Below are positions 12,790 through 24,689 of a DNA stretch of 64,000 nucleotides, piece by piece. The stretch covers positions 75,535,294 through 75,599,293 of the forward strand of contig NC_061122.1 of the NCBI RefSeq assembly GCF_002878395.1, given 5' to 3'. The stretch comes from Capsicum annuum. Its lineage: Eukaryota; Streptophyta; Magnoliopsida; Solanales; Solanaceae. The position numbers and the translations under genes are program-made. Positions within the stretch are counted from its first letter, which is position 1, and each line of letters opens with the position of its first letter. The notes beneath the pieces were generated by a model, which was not told the DNA's origin, searched no databases, and saw only the letters and a program-made list of their open reading frames with translations.

Positions 12790-13870
12790 CTTTGGGAGAG
12801 CATGTCTCCCAAGCAGAGTTCAGAGCAGCCTTTAACAACCTAGCTCATTTTATAGTATCCCAGAATGAATGTCCAGATGTGGTTCCAGCCAACCCAGTGG
12901 CCAATACTTCTACTTCCAGGATTCGAGACATCACTTGAATGAACCCTTCATTTTTTAGTAGGTCTAAGTCAGATGAGAACCCTTTGGAATTTCTTGATTA
13001 GGTACAGAAGGTTACCAATATTATGTGGCTGATGACTAGTGAGAGTGCTGAGTTTGTTGCATACAAGTTACAGGATGTGGCTCACTCATGGTTTAAATTG
13101 TGGAAGGCAGAGAAGGTCGTAGATGCAGGGCCCATAGAGTGGGATGAGTTTGCCACTACTTTTCTGGATAAGTTTTTTTAACTGGAGTTGAGCGAAGCGA
13201 AGGTTCTAGAATTTATCAATCTGAAGTAGGGCAACATGACGGTGAAATATTATTTTCTAAATTTTATACAATTAGCCAGATATAATCCTCTTATAGTAGA
13301 AGATAGCGGATCTAAGATGAACAAGTTTGTTTCTAGAGTTAATGATTATGGGGTTAAGGAGTGTAGATTTGCGATACTAATTAGTGTGATGGAGTTGTCA
13401 AGGCTGATGGTCCATGCACAATATAGGAAAGAGTAGAATAATAAAGAGAGAGAGAAGTAGAATAAGAGAGTTAGAACAGGTAGTTTCAACTTCACTCAGC
13501 CTAAGTCAGAGGGTAGGAATCATTCTTAGTTCTGCCTAAAATCTTCAGTCCCAGCTCTATCCTCAATCAGTGCTCCTGTGCCAAAATTTAGAGATGTCAA
13601 TAGGGATAAAGCAGTATGTCCTAAACCCAAAGGCAATGTTAGCAGTGGCCGAACCAATCCTCTTTGTCAGAAATATGGCAGAAACAACTAGGGTATCTGT
13701 AGAGCAGGTAGTTATATGTATTTTGGGTGTGGGAAGCAAGGCCACAAAGTCTGAGATTGTCCCCAATCAGGTTATCAGGGACAGTATAACCTTTCCTCAG
13801 CTCAGTTTGATTTCTTGAATCAGCAGGGTGCCACTTCTAGTGCCCCTAGTAGGGAACTCTAAAATAGACT
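12790..13870 (+). pseudogene. gag: gag remnant of the Tekay-like element
   Basis: The capsid region is recognisable from PSFFSRSKSDENPLEFLD at about 12940 through AYKLQDVAHSWFKLWKAEKV, WDEFATTFLDKFF and SRLMVHAQYRKE at about 13435. A basic linker follows. A CCHC zinc-knuckle remnant at about 13715-13765 reads FGCGKQGHKV, a stop, then DCP. The first Cys of the knuckle is not apparent and the Arg codon before DCP has become a stop. Normal role: capsid formation and RNA packaging in the cytoplasm. Several stops and frameshifts make it non-functional. The N-terminus is too eroded to fix a start. Confidence 0.8.
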
Positions 13871-13909
13871 CTATGCTCTTCAGTCCTGACAGGATTAGGA
13901 AAGTTCCCT

Positions 13910-14220
13910 TGATGTGGCCACTGGTACGTTACAAGTTTATCATTTTTATGTTTTTACTTATCTAGATCTAGGAGGCTCTTTGTACTTTGTTACTCCTTAT
14001 ATATCTGTTGACTTTGAAGTCAGTCCCAAAAGCCTAGTAGAGTATTTTTCAGCCCCTACCCCAGTGGGTAAATATATCATAGCTCGATGGGTATACAGGA
14101 ACTGTCTGGTTATGGTATCTTAGAAAGTCACTTTAACAGACTTAGTTAAATTAGATGTGACTGATTTTGATGTCATTCTCAAATTGGACTAGCTTCATTC
14201 CTACTATGCCTGAGCTGACT
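13910..14220 (+). pseudogene. Retropepsin-like protease remnant
   Basis: The frame reads TGTLQVYHFYVFTYLDLGGS at about 13919-13978, then SLYFVTPYISVDFEV, TPVGKYIIARWVYRNC and DLVKLDVTDFDVI. This is the aspartic protease of Ty3/gypsy Pol. The active-site D-x-G survives as DLGGS. A stop falls after VMVS at 14123 and another follows in the D-W-L-H region. Normal role: Gag-Pol processing. Confidence 0.75.
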
Positions 14221-14459
14221 GAAGGGGTAGTACTTCAACAGTTAGGGGTCTACTTATTTCTTACCTCTGAGCTAGAAAAATGATAGCTGAGGGATGTGTT
14301 TACCATCTCGTTTGAGACTAGGACTCTAGTTTAAAAACCCCATATTCTTTAATCAGTGTGAGTAGAATGTAAATTCCCAGATGTATTTCCCAAAGACCTT
14401 TCTAGAGTTCCTCCTAAAAGGGAAATTGATTTTGGAATCGATCTACTTCTAGATACTCT

Positions 14460-15300
14460 ACTTCTAGATACTCAGCCCATCTTTATTTCGCATTACAGAA
14501 TGGCTCCAGCAGAACTCAGAAAGTTAAAAGAATAGCTAAAGGATCTATTTGATAAGGGGTTCATCGGACCCAGTGTATCCCCATGGGGCACACCATTCTA
14601 TTCATACGAAAGAAAGATGGTTTTCTCAGAATTTGTATTGACTACTGTCAATTAAATAAAGTCACGATCAAGAAAAAGTATCCACTACGCAAAATTGATG
14701 ACTTATTTAACCAATTTCAAGTTGCCAGTTACTTTTATAAGATAGAGCTCAGATCAGGCTATCATTAGCTCAGAGTCAGAGAATGTGACATACCGAAGAT
14801 AACTTTCTAAACTCGGTACGGTCACTTCAAATTCTTAGTCATGTCATTTTTTCTTAGCAATACCCCAGCAGCTTTCATGGACTTGATGAACCTTGTGTTC
14901 AAGTTGTACTTGGACATGTTCATCATAGTCTTTATAGATGTCATTCTTGTTTACACCCGTAGTGAATGTGATTATGTCAACTATCTCAGAATAGTATTAT
15001 AGAATATGAGAAACCATCATCTATTTGCCAAATTTTGTAGGTGCAAATTTTGGCTAAGGTCACTAGCCTTCCTTGACAATATAATTTTAGGTGATGCTGT
15101 TAGAGTTGATCCTCAAGAGATTGAGGTAGTAAGAAACTAGCCCAGGCCCATCTCTCTATTAGATATCAGGAGTTTCTTGGGTTTCGCCAACTATTATCGA
15201 TGGTTTGTTGAGGAACTTTCATCTAATGCATTCCCTAAGTCTATATTGACTCAGAAGAAAGTCAAATTCCAGTGGTTAGATTCTTGTTAAAATAGTTTTT
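14460..15300 (+). pseudogene. Reverse transcriptase remnant
   Basis: RT motifs are clear: [13 protein letters not shown] at about 14490, [11 protein letters not shown] at about 14560, then [20 protein letters not shown] and [17 protein letters not shown]. The catalytic box reads [10 protein letters not shown] at about 14934-14963, so the second catalytic Asp is now Val. Stops appear after the GYH motif at 14768 and later. The connection region carries SFLGFANYYRWFVEEL at about 15168-15215. It is inactive by both the catalytic substitution and the stops. Confidence 0.85.
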
Positions 15301-15750
15301 AGGAGTTGAAGACTCAACTACCTATAGGTCCAGTTTTGACCTTAGCAGATGGTTTAGACGACTTTGTAGTGTATTGTGATACCTCCAGAGTTGGCCTGGG
15401 GTGTGTTCTGATGTAGAGAGGAAAGGTCATAGCCTATGCCTGTAGGCAGCTAAAACCCCATAAGAATAACTATTCTACTCATGATCTTGATTTAGCAGCA
15501 GTAGTTTTTGCCTTAAAAGCTTGGAGGAACTATTTGTATGGTGTACACATTGATTCATTCGCTGATCATAATAGCCTATAGTATGTCTTCTGATAGAACA
15601 ATTTACACCTCTATCAGAGAAGGTGGTTGGAGTTGTTGAAAGACTATGACCTTAGTGTCCTATATCATATGGGCAGGCCTATGTGGTATCTGATGCTTTT
15701 AGTACAATGTCTATGGGTAGTGTTAATATTGTGGAGGACAGTAAGAATAA
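15300..15750 (+). pseudogene. RNase H remnant
   Basis: The domain starts at DDFVVYCDTSRVGLGCVLM (about 15358-15414) with the first catalytic Asp in YCD retained. It continues with [23 protein letters not shown], the E/D-rich helix, and [15 protein letters not shown]. Several stops occur. Normal role: degrading the RNA strand of the RNA/DNA hybrid. Confidence 0.8.
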
Positions 15751-15979
15751 GTTAGCTTAGAAAGTTCATCAGTTAGACCGACTAGGTTTCTGCCTAGTCA
15801 ATTCAGTAGAAGTTAGTGTATGGGTGCAGAGTAATTCTAAAACATCCCTAGTTTCTAAGTTAAAGGAAAAGCAGGATATGGATCCTACTTTAGCCAAGTT
15901 GAAGAAGTCAGTCGAAGATCAAAAAGTCGAGGTTTTATCCCAAGGGAGATATAGTGTTTAGCATTTTTAGGGTCAACTA

Positions 15980-17160
15980 TATATGCCAGGTGTAGATGAC
16001 TTAAGGCAGCAAATTCGTATAGAGATGCATAGTTCGAGCCAATCTATTTATGCAGGGACCAATAAGACATATCATGATTTGCAGGAGATCTATTAGTGGA
16101 GTGGGATTAAGAGAGATATTAGAGAGTTTGTGGCTAAGGGATTAACATGCCAGAAGGTTAAAATTAAGCATTAGAACCGTAGTAGGTCCTTATAGAAGTT
16201 CAACATTCCCAGCTAGAAATGGGAAGAAGTGAACATAGATTTTGTGATAGGTTTGCCTAGTACTCATCATCAGCTTGATTTAGTTTGGGTCATTGTATAC
16301 GGGATGACCAATCAGTTATGTTCTTCCTGTCCTTACCTCTTACCCAATCGAGGATTACGCCTAACAATATATCAGGGAGTTAGTTAGATTGTACGATGTT
16401 CCATTTTCCATTATCACAGATAGAGGTACGCAGTTCACCTCTTATTTCTGGAAAGAATTCCAAAATGGTCTTGGTACCTGAGTTTACCTTAGTACCACTT
16501 TTCATCGTCAAATAGATGGTCAAGTAGAAAGGGTCATTCAAACTTTAGTGGATATGCTATGAGCATGTGCGATAGACTTTAAAGATAGTTGGGATGACAA
16601 CTTGCCTTTGATTGAGTTTTCATATAACAACAGCTATCACTCCAGTATTCAAATAACTCTGTTTGAGGCATTTTATGGAAGGAGGTATAGATCTCCTATT
16701 GGTTTATTTGAAGTGGGTGAGGCCATAGTGGTAGGGCCAGACTTGGTATTTTATACATTATAGAAATTCATAAGGATCAGGGAAAGACTTTTGACAACTC
16801 AGAGCCAGCAAAAATCATACACAGATGTATGCAAAAAGGATCTTTTATTCGAGATTAGTGACTATGTGTACTTGAAAATCTCTCCTATGAAAGGGGTGAA
16901 GAGATTTTTCAAGAAGGGGAAACTCAGCCCCCGAGATGTTGGTCCTTACCTAATTCTTAGCCATTTCAGAAAGTTAGCTTACGAGCTTGAGTTGCCTTTA
17001 GATCTATCTTCAATCCATCCAGTGTTTCACATCTCCTTAGTACAGAAATGCATAGGTGGCCCAGCAGTTGTACTCCCTGTTGAGGGTAGAGCTTTTAGAA
17101 AAACCTCTCTTATGATGAGATTTCACTCAAAATCCTTGACTACCAATTCATAGACTGAGG
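15980..17160 (+). pseudogene. Integrase remnant
   Basis: An HHCC-type zinc region is present at about 16025-16170 (MHSSSQSIYAGTNKTYHDL and LTCQKVKIKH). Catalytic-core wording follows: VNIDFVIGLPSTHH at about 16229, then DVPFSIITDRGTQFTSYFW after a frameshift, and VERVIQTLVDML. An open stretch at 16791-17153 carries the C-terminal domain, including VYLKISPMKGVKRFFKKGKLSPR and IHPVFHISLVQKC. Stops and at least two frameshifts break the frame. Normal role: insertion of the cDNA into the host chromosome. Confidence 0.82.
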
Positions 17161-17285
17161 AGCAAAGAATTCCCCTTAGTCAAATTTCTATGGTGGAATT
17201 AGTCCATTGAGGGAGTTACTTGGGAAGCTGAAGCAGACATGTAGACAAAGTATCCTCACCTCTTCTCCGCAAACTTAGATCCAGT
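17120..17285 (+). pseudogene. Chromodomain-like C-terminal tail remnant
   Basis: Frameshifted traces resemble the tail of plant chromovirus integrases, ending in a TWEAE..YPHLF-like phrase at about 17218-17262. This supports the Tekay-like placement. The region is too damaged to show aromatic-cage residues. Confidence 0.45.
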
Positions 17286-17556
17286 CCAGGTAATAGCTTT
17301 CCTTAAGCTTATTCATTTTTAAGTCAAGATTTTAGTTACAAAACTTCGTATTAATTACCATTGAATGATAAGTCATATATGTTAATGAGTCAGCTCAGTC
17401 ATGTATTCATACATCAAATATGCATGTTCAGAATGATAATTCAGTGTATTAGTGATCTCAGTCAGGAAACCATGCTTCAATTGGGCATGCCCAGTGTCTA
17501 AGTTCAGTCTCTCTATATTCTGAGTTTCAGCAGTCTTATTCGAGGATGAATGACTC

Positions 17557-17570
17557 CAAGAGGGATATAA
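17557..17570 (+). promoter_or_regulatory. Polypurine tract region
   Basis: AAGAGGGATATAA lies directly upstream of the 3' LTR and follows the CGAGGATGAATG phrase typical of this position. It is degenerate. Confidence 0.55.
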
Positions 17571-19683
17571 TGTCAGACTTCGTAAAGCACTTAGCTTAAA
17601 TTAGTCCTTTAGGCTTGTCAAGGTGTCCCAAACATAGAATATTTTTGCTAAGTATTCAGACGTAGATTCATTTTAGCCTTCAAAAGTTGGAGATCTTATT
17701 TCATGGCTTTTATGCCAATTAAATATGGTTATTTAGGTTAATTCATGATCAGGAATGGTCGTAGGTGTTTTTAGACAAGTTTTGGATTTACGGACTTCGT
17801 TTGTATCTCCTTTGGAACCCCAAAACTATGGATCAACGCGATCTTCGCACGCCGCATTGACTATCGTGTTGATAAATATTTTACCCATCTCCCACCATCA
17901 ACTTTTAGTGAGTCGGCGCAGACTCAACGTAATGTATTAGCTATCGTATCGACGCCAATGATACATCACATCTGCCTATGTATCGATGGTACAGTCTTTC
18001 AGTCATTAAAAGACTGCGTCCTTGGGGGTATTTAGGTTTTTTTCCTTCAACCTTCAGCACCTAAAACATGAAATTAATCACTTCAGGGAGCAAATAAACT
18101 CATTCTTTCTCAAATTTTCTCAAGAATAAAACCCTAGAAGCTTTAATTTCAAATAAAAAACACAAGATACCACCATCAATTTGAAGAAATTCCTTAACTA
18201 AGGTATGTGAAGTATTCATCCATGGGTTCGTTCCTCCCTTAGTGTCCAAGAAACTCCATTAATATTCATGTAGAGTGATTTCATGATTCCCATGAGTTGA
18301 CTTAAAGTATATTCATGATTTATTGAAAGATTCACAAAGAGTTTATTGATATGTGTGCTTTACCATGTGAATTCATGTTGAAACTTTTGGAATTATGTAA
18401 TTGGAATGGAATCATGTTTCCTACACATTATTTTAGTAGTATGTGTATATATTATTCCCCACAAGTGTTTGATAAATAGTTCATGTAAGTTGAATAGTGA
18501 TATTACATCATGTTTAGTATGTATGCAAGTGTTTACCTGAATGCCCCAATGAATCTATGATTAATAAGTAGTTAGTTATCATATCTCAACAATTATTCCA
18601 TATCTTTTAAGTTTATGTCTTCAAAGTTATGCCAATAGAGGGTGAAATCCCTAGAAGCTGTCCTTGCATTATAGAACTACATAGCTATCATAGGTTGAAA
18701 CATCAACCTTCCTAGTTGAGGGTTGATGAGGTGTTCTACCTACCAGTTAAGTGTACCACTATTCTTGTTCAAAGTACCTACCATATGTGTGTAACTCATC
18801 TCTTGTCCTTACTCGTGGTATGATATTAACAACCTTCCTACTGGGGTTATAGGTTGGACCCTAGATTAGCAAAAGAAGGGGCATATTCGTTAGATTATTA
18901 CTTCCTATATTCTCAGTTTTAGATTTAATCACAATATGGAACTCATTTCAGTTCCATATATTCAAGACTGTCAGGCATAGTTACTCAACTCAGTACTGGA
19001 CTCTGTATAGTTCCACAGAATCAAGACTATCTGGTAAATTCGTTCAGTTACCAGTAATCTATTATTCTGTGTTATGATGATCTCAGTACAGTTTACATAA
19101 TCATACATGTACTCTCATTCAGTCATACTCATGTTATTCAGTTATTGGTGTTCATGCATATGAATACATGCATTTTAGCGTACCTTACTAAGCATACCAG
19201 TACATTCAAATTACTGATGCATGCTTTGTTTTTCGCTATGTTGTCTTATATCATAGGTTCAGTTGTATAGGCTCTTGAGCACCCTTAGAAGTTTAGATGT
19301 TCATTATTTAGTGTAGTGGTGAGTCCTTATAGCTCGACGACATAGTGGTTCTCAGAATTTCAGTATTATTTTTAGTAGTCGGAGTTAGTTGGGGGCTTGT
19401 CCCATTAACTTCATAGTTCTGACAATTAGACTCTTTTCAGACTAGAGTATTTTCAGACAGTTGTTCAGTTTTTTAGTACTTATATTTAATTTTTGTACTT
19501 AGATAATGAATTTAGATTTATTTTCAGACTTGAACCTTATGGAATATGTTCCACCTATTTTCCATAATCTTTACAGTATTTATTACACAGTAATTGTAGC
19601 AGGTACAAGTTATGGGTTAGCTTGTGGTCCTTCAAGATTGAAAGCACGGTGTAGTATCCGGGGTACAGACTTGGGGTCTTGCA
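17571..19683 (+). repeat. 3' LTR of the Tekay-like element
   Basis: It aligns along its length with 10136-12499, except for a missing segment at about 18630. The word-rich block recurs at about 17828-17990, followed by GGGGGTATTTAGG. The end GGTCTTGCA corresponds to the 5' LTR end before the PBS. Confidence 0.85.
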
Positions 19684-20940
19684 ATGTATGAGTAATTATT
19701 ATGGAAATAATGTTATTACTGTCTGGTGCCCATGTGGTGGGCTTATGTTGTTGATGGTGATTTGAGATGATAATTTTTGTGTATAGCTCGTGGGGTTATA
19801 TAATCTAATATTATTTGCCTTATGAATACAGTTAATTGTTTGTTTCAAGGTAGAAATGCATAATTTTTAGTTAATGTGATATTAATGATGTCTTACTTGC
19901 ATATTTTATTTTAATGGTAGATGGATTATATAGACCATGGATGTTTGACATATTGAGTTGATTTGAGGTCTTTTACGTGTATATTGACAGGATGTGAGAT
20001 CCTTATATTTGTTCGCTCATGAATATTAAATCATTATACCATACATATATTCAATAGATATTGGTACCATTGTGGAAATACTAATTTTGACAAAAATTAG
20101 AAAATTTTTAAAATCCCAATAATGTAGCCCACAAGTCGGAGATAAGATATGCTTTCGAGATTGGTATTTAAGTATTAAGATACTAGATGGGTTGCGAACC
20201 TGCCATGGGTCCTACCTGGAAGCATCGAGTCTAGGCAGATGTATATAAAGGTTATGTGATAAACTTAACCACATCACATTGTTATCATCATCATTGCATT
20301 TCATACATTATGCATCTTCATTGTTGTATTTTTATGTTTAATTCTATGTACATCCATTCATTCTATTTCACATACCTATTATCTTACATACATGCTATAT
20401 TTAGACCTATTAGTAGAGATAGTGTGAGCTATAATTTGGGAAATTTTCTGAGAGCAGGTGACGTGCTCTAAGGATGTATTTGTGTATCTTATTTTCTACT
20501 TTGCTCAGTCGACCAATGATACAAACTTAGTACAAGTGGATAGTACTAATATCTATTGTTCCCTTTTTGATTTAGATCTAGGTATGAGGTATTAGACTCT
20601 TAATGTATTTAATGTTGACCTTAGACCTCCTACAATCCAAATTAAGTTTTATTTGGTATTTAGAGAAAGACTTGTAGTGTTTTGGATCTCTACTTGTAAG
20701 ATTCTGAGGTATATTATATTGTTCAAATACTCTGATGCCAGGTTTTGGGAGGTTTTATAGTATTTATTATTACTCAGACTTCCACTAAAATCATAAATTG
20801 ATGGTTTGACTTTTATCTACAAGTCTCTCCTAGGGGATTATGTTATGATTTCTTATTAAATATTATTTGGGTTGTTGAGTTACTTGTCTAGGATTGGGTA
20901 CGAGAGGTGCTTCTATAACCTTAGTTTTTGAGTTTTGACA
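19684..20940 (+). repeat. LTR, right part, ending at a PBS
   Basis: Non-coding sequence ends TTTTGACA and is followed at once by a well-preserved PBS, so this is a 5' LTR end. Its left end is the Tekay-like insertion. With the left part at about 9100-10135 it would make an LTR of roughly 2.3 kb. The phrase CTGGTGCCCATGTGGTGGG near 19721 and the AACCTGCCATGGGTCC phrase near 20200 fit mid-LTR sequence of this type. Confidence 0.6.
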
Positions 20941-20943
20941 AAT

Positions 20944-20957
20944 TAGTATCAGAGCCA
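20944..20957 (+). promoter_or_regulatory. Primer binding site, initiator Met tRNA
   Basis: TAGTATCAGAGCCA matches TGGTATCAGAGCCA at 13 of 14 positions. It is the best-preserved PBS in the window. Confidence 0.85.
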
Positions 20958-21144
20958 AGTTCATTGGTCGCATTAGTGTAAGAATAGGGTATTTGATAAA
21001 GTCTTACAGATCGATATGCAGAAGTTCGTATCCATTTTTGAGAGGCTGTTATATATCTTTAGGAAACGTTCTTAACTGGTTCTTTATCATATGGGGTTTT
21101 GCATATCGTATGCTCTAGATATCGTTTCATCCTTTCTTGTGTAG

Positions 21145-21991
21145 ATGGTGAGAAGTAGATCTGGTGAGGCTAGGGATGTTGACCTAGAATTCGAGAAGGT
21201 ATCCAAGCCTAAAGGATGAGTCAGGGATCACAGACGTGCTCTAGGTAGAGGACTGACATGAGGATCCTCCCGGTTTAAAGGTAGTAATAAGGGGATCTAC
21301 CCTAATCATAAGGTTGAGCATGCTAGAAATATGGGTCCTACTATGGTTGCAAAGATTTCATCATAGTTTTAGATGGTTTATTAATATTTTTGCTGACTCA
21401 TCTTGATTGTTTCATTTAATGCACCTAGTATTCCTCCAGATCATAGTGTTGTAGCTTAATCTAATCTAGAGACTGCATAGGGTGTTCCTGCAGTCTCGAG
21501 TATGGTTCTTTCATCTTTAATGACATCTACTAATATGATTCCACTAGCTGTTAGTTTAGGCCCTCATTCTGTGCCAGTATCTGGGTATGGTATTTTGAGT
21601 TGAGGGATTCAGCCTTATTATATGTTACTTCCTTATGTAAGATTACAATCTTTTAGATTCACTATGCCTCTTGTTGCTTCAGGTCCTGATATGTATTGCA
21701 AGGATTAGAAGAGGTTTGAGAGATTTACTCATTTTGTTCTACCCATGTCTAGTGGTGTTGTGGGTAAGGATGCCTGAGTTCTTGATTGATTATTGAGATA
21801 AGTTATGTAATATTGGATTGTTTAAGTAGCACGGAGTTTCTAACACTACCAACCAATTGAGAGATGTGGCTGGAGATTAGTGGAGGTCACTTGTTAGTTG
21901 CAGACACCTTGGTTCATTTGAGATGACCTTGGATTATTTGTTGAGGCCTTTTTTGACAGGAGTGTTCCATACAATGTTACATCCCATTCAA
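21145..21991 (+). pseudogene. gag: gag remnant, interrupted by a nested element
   Basis: The ATG opens MVRSRSGEARDVDLEFEKV, the usual basic start of a Ty3/gypsy gag in this group, about 190 bases after the PBS. A Pro/Ser-rich linker follows. The capsid start reads KRFERFTHFVLPMSSGVVGKDA at about 21710, and FFDRSVPYN lies just before 21980. The frame is then cut off by the LTR of the next element at 21992. Stops are frequent. I do not find the rest of this gag on the far side of the nested element, so it was lost. Confidence 0.75.
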
Positions 21992-23512
21992 TATTACGTC
22001 CTAGGTTTTGGCCTTAGAAATTTTTCCTTGAAAAAAAATCTCCAGACCCAATATGACTCATGGATACAAGTTATATGATGGGGTACGAGTGGTGTGTTCC
22101 TGTCATAAGTTTACAAGTGTTAGTTGGTAGGTTGGTTTTGAACACTGTAATGGTCATGACTTAAGGGTATAAGTAATAAATCTTGGACGCGAGCCATATC
22201 AGGGACTCAGATGGTATGTAGTATTTGATCTTCTTGGTATTTATTCTGCCAAGGATATGAATCATAGCTACAAATCGTACGTTGTGATTACAACTTTGTT
22301 GGATAAGACGTATTATTTACATTGTCTCATCTAAGTTAAGGCCTAGGTACGACTGGGGGGAACCAATGTAAGAAAGGGTACAACTCGTAAGAGGGTCAGT
22401 TGTTTTCATGTGATGGGTTTTTAAGGGACTAAAGTGGGGCATTCTAGATATTTCCCTACTTACGGTAATTATGACCCATGGCATCTAATACAACTAGGAG
22501 GTTATTTACCCAATTATTATATTCATTAACACATAGAAAACTATTCCTAAACATTAAATTATTCTTTTAAGAGATTTTGGGGAAAGAGAGCTAGGGTCAC
22601 AACATGGGGATTGCTTTGGGACTTGTTTTGGTGATTTTCTTCGATTATCTTTCTTATTTTAAGGTGTCTATCTCTTCCCTACTTCTTATTTCTAAAAATA
22701 CTTGGATTTTATGGTTATTTTCATGGTTTCAATATTGCATGAGTTATTGTTTTCAACTATTAATTGGGGTTTTTGGTGTAAAGTGTTTGGCTATGGTTTT
22801 CTATGGTTTACTATGCTTTTATATGTATTATTGATTATTTTTGGCTATTGGATCATGTGGTAATGGTTTAGTAGTCGTTGGAATTAGTTTAGGTCATCTT
22901 ATACCACCAAGGTGTTTGAGAATGTGCTTCTAAAGATATGTTCATTGCATTGACTTCTTTAAATGGAACTCTTGCTTGTTTTCAGCTTATACCTGAAACT
23001 ATAAATGGTTTAAATGGTTTACAAAGGTTAATGTCTTATTGGTTTTGCTTTTGGAGTACATGGAAGTCTCTCAAGAGGTTAATATGGTTAATAGACAGGG
23101 TATTTGAGAGTCCCTTTCCCCTAAATGGTTTGTTTATGGATAAATCTCACAAGTATGGCTGACATGACAATTCCATTAATAAATGACCTTGGTTAATAAA
23201 TAGTAATTAGGTTTGTTTGGATATGATTTTAATTTGGGCATTATGGGCAGGATGTGTAACTTAGCTGTGGAAAGTGGAGGTTCTGGGGGAATCAAAACTA
23301 AAAACTCATATTTGTCGATATGAGGGGTCCTTAATGTCCATTTATGAGTTTCATACTTTATATTTAAGAGATGTACTAGTAATCCCATGGGATATCTCCT
23401 GGTCGTGCTGCAGTCGCACAGGAATCTTTTAAAAGAGGAAGCTAAACATATATGACCTATGGGTATGGTTAAATGGGAAGGTTTCACAACCAAATAAAGT
23501 TTTTAAATGTAT
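21992..23512 (+). repeat. 5' LTR, truncated at its 3' end
   Basis: It begins TATTACGTCC, aligned with TGTTACATTC at 26082; the expected TG has become TA. Homology to the 3' LTR runs through GGGGATTGCTTTGG (22605; 26657) to TTTTAAATG near 23506, where it switches to RT coding sequence. A block of TACGACTCGTAC-like words lies at about 22050-22400. Confidence 0.8.
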
Positions 23513-24650
23513 GTTTGTAAGAAGGATGGTTCTCTTTGAATGTACATTGACTATAGGGAGTTGAAAAAGTTAATGTTCAAGAATAAGTATCCTCTCCCAT
23601 GGATATATGATCTATTGGATCAGTTATAGGGTGTGAAGTTCTTTGTCAATATAGTTCTTCATTTTGGGTACAATAAGCTTTAGATTAGGGAGGAAGATAT
23701 TCTTAAGATGACTTTTTGTACTCGATATGGGTATTTTGAGTTCTTAGTGATGTCATTTGGATTGATAAATGCTCCGGCGGTGTCTTTGGATTTGATAAAC
23801 AGGGTGTTTAAGAAGTATTTGGATCTATTTGTTATTGTGTTTATTGATGACATTCTCATGTATTTGAGAAGTGAGGTGAATAATGCTAATCACCTCGATT
23901 TGGAGTTGCAGACAATAAAGAAATAGCGTTTATTTGCCAAGTTCTCTACGTGTGAGTTTCTGTTAAATGTTGTGACTTTCTTGGGTCATATTATTTCTAG
24001 TAAGGGGATAATGGTTTATCATCAAAAGGCTGTTGCAGTAAAGGGGTGGCCTAGGCCTATGACTCCATCTGATAGTTGGAACTTCTTGGGTTTAGTTGGG
24101 TATATGGTCAGTTTGTAGAAAGCTTGTCATCAATAGCTGCTCCTTTGAGTATGTTAACTCAGAAGAAGGTTTAGTTTTCTTGGTTGGATGCTTGTGACGG
24201 GAGTTTTGACAAATTGAAGGATTGGTTTATGTCGTCTTTGATTTTGACTTTGCCAGAACGCAATGATGGGTTTGTGGTTTATTGTGATACATCTTGGTTA
24301 TGGCTTAATTGTATTTTGATGCAACATAGGGAGGTGATTTCCTATACTTCTTGGCAGTTGAAGGTGCATGAGAGAAAATATCCTACTCATGATTTAGAGT
24401 TGTTAGCAATTCTGTTTGCTTTCAAAATATGGTTGCATTATCTTTATGGTTTTCATATGGATATCTTTCCAATGATAAGAGTCTGTTGTACGTATTCACG
24501 CGAAAGGAGCTTAATCTCATGCAAAGGATATGGCTTGAGTGTCTTAAAGACTATGATATTAGTCCTTACTACCACCTAGATAAGGCTAATGTGGTTGCCA
24601 ATGCTTTTAGCAGATTGTCTGTAGGAAGTTTGGCTTATGTAGAGGAAGGA
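23513..24650 (+). pseudogene. pol: Reverse transcriptase and RNase H remnant
   Basis: RT starts at VCKKDGSL, a stop, then MYIDYRELKKL. It runs through [20 protein letters not shown] at 23708 and keeps an intact catalytic [12 protein letters not shown] at about 23838-23873. Connection wording (TFLGHIIS, GWPRPMTPSDSW) leads to RNase H from about 24184, with FVVYCDTSWLWL at about 24270-24305 and SYTSWQLKVHERKYPTHDLELL. Stops and a frameshift near 24100 break it. The front fifth of RT is missing. Confidence 0.85.
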
Positions 24651-24689
24651 AAAAGGGAATTGGTGAACGATATTAACCGCTTTGTCAAT

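Larger units (their letters stand above)
10136..19683 (+). mobile_element. Tekay-like Ty3/gypsy retrotransposon, nearly full length
   Basis: This plus-strand element has paired LTRs (10136-12499 and 17571-19683), an initiator-Met tRNA PBS, gag, protease, RT, RNase H, integrase and a purine-rich tract, in the canonical order. Total length is about 9.5 kb. LTR starts are TGTAAGACC and TGTCAGACT. In the first 46 aligned LTR bases I count 7 differences, so the insertion is old. The 5' LTR is about 250 bases longer because of one indel. No clear target duplication is visible: TCATG lies on the left and ATGTA on the right. Confidence 0.88.

Noticed and set aside
20944..20957. Possible tRNA gene piece (TAGTATCAGAGCCA)
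   Set aside because: Only the 14 bases complementary to the tRNA 3' end are present, directly after an LTR; it is a primer binding site.
23176..23493. 105-codon open stretch on the minus strand
   Set aside because: It lies inside the 5' LTR of a gypsy element and the corresponding 3' LTR region is not open in the same way; chance ORF.
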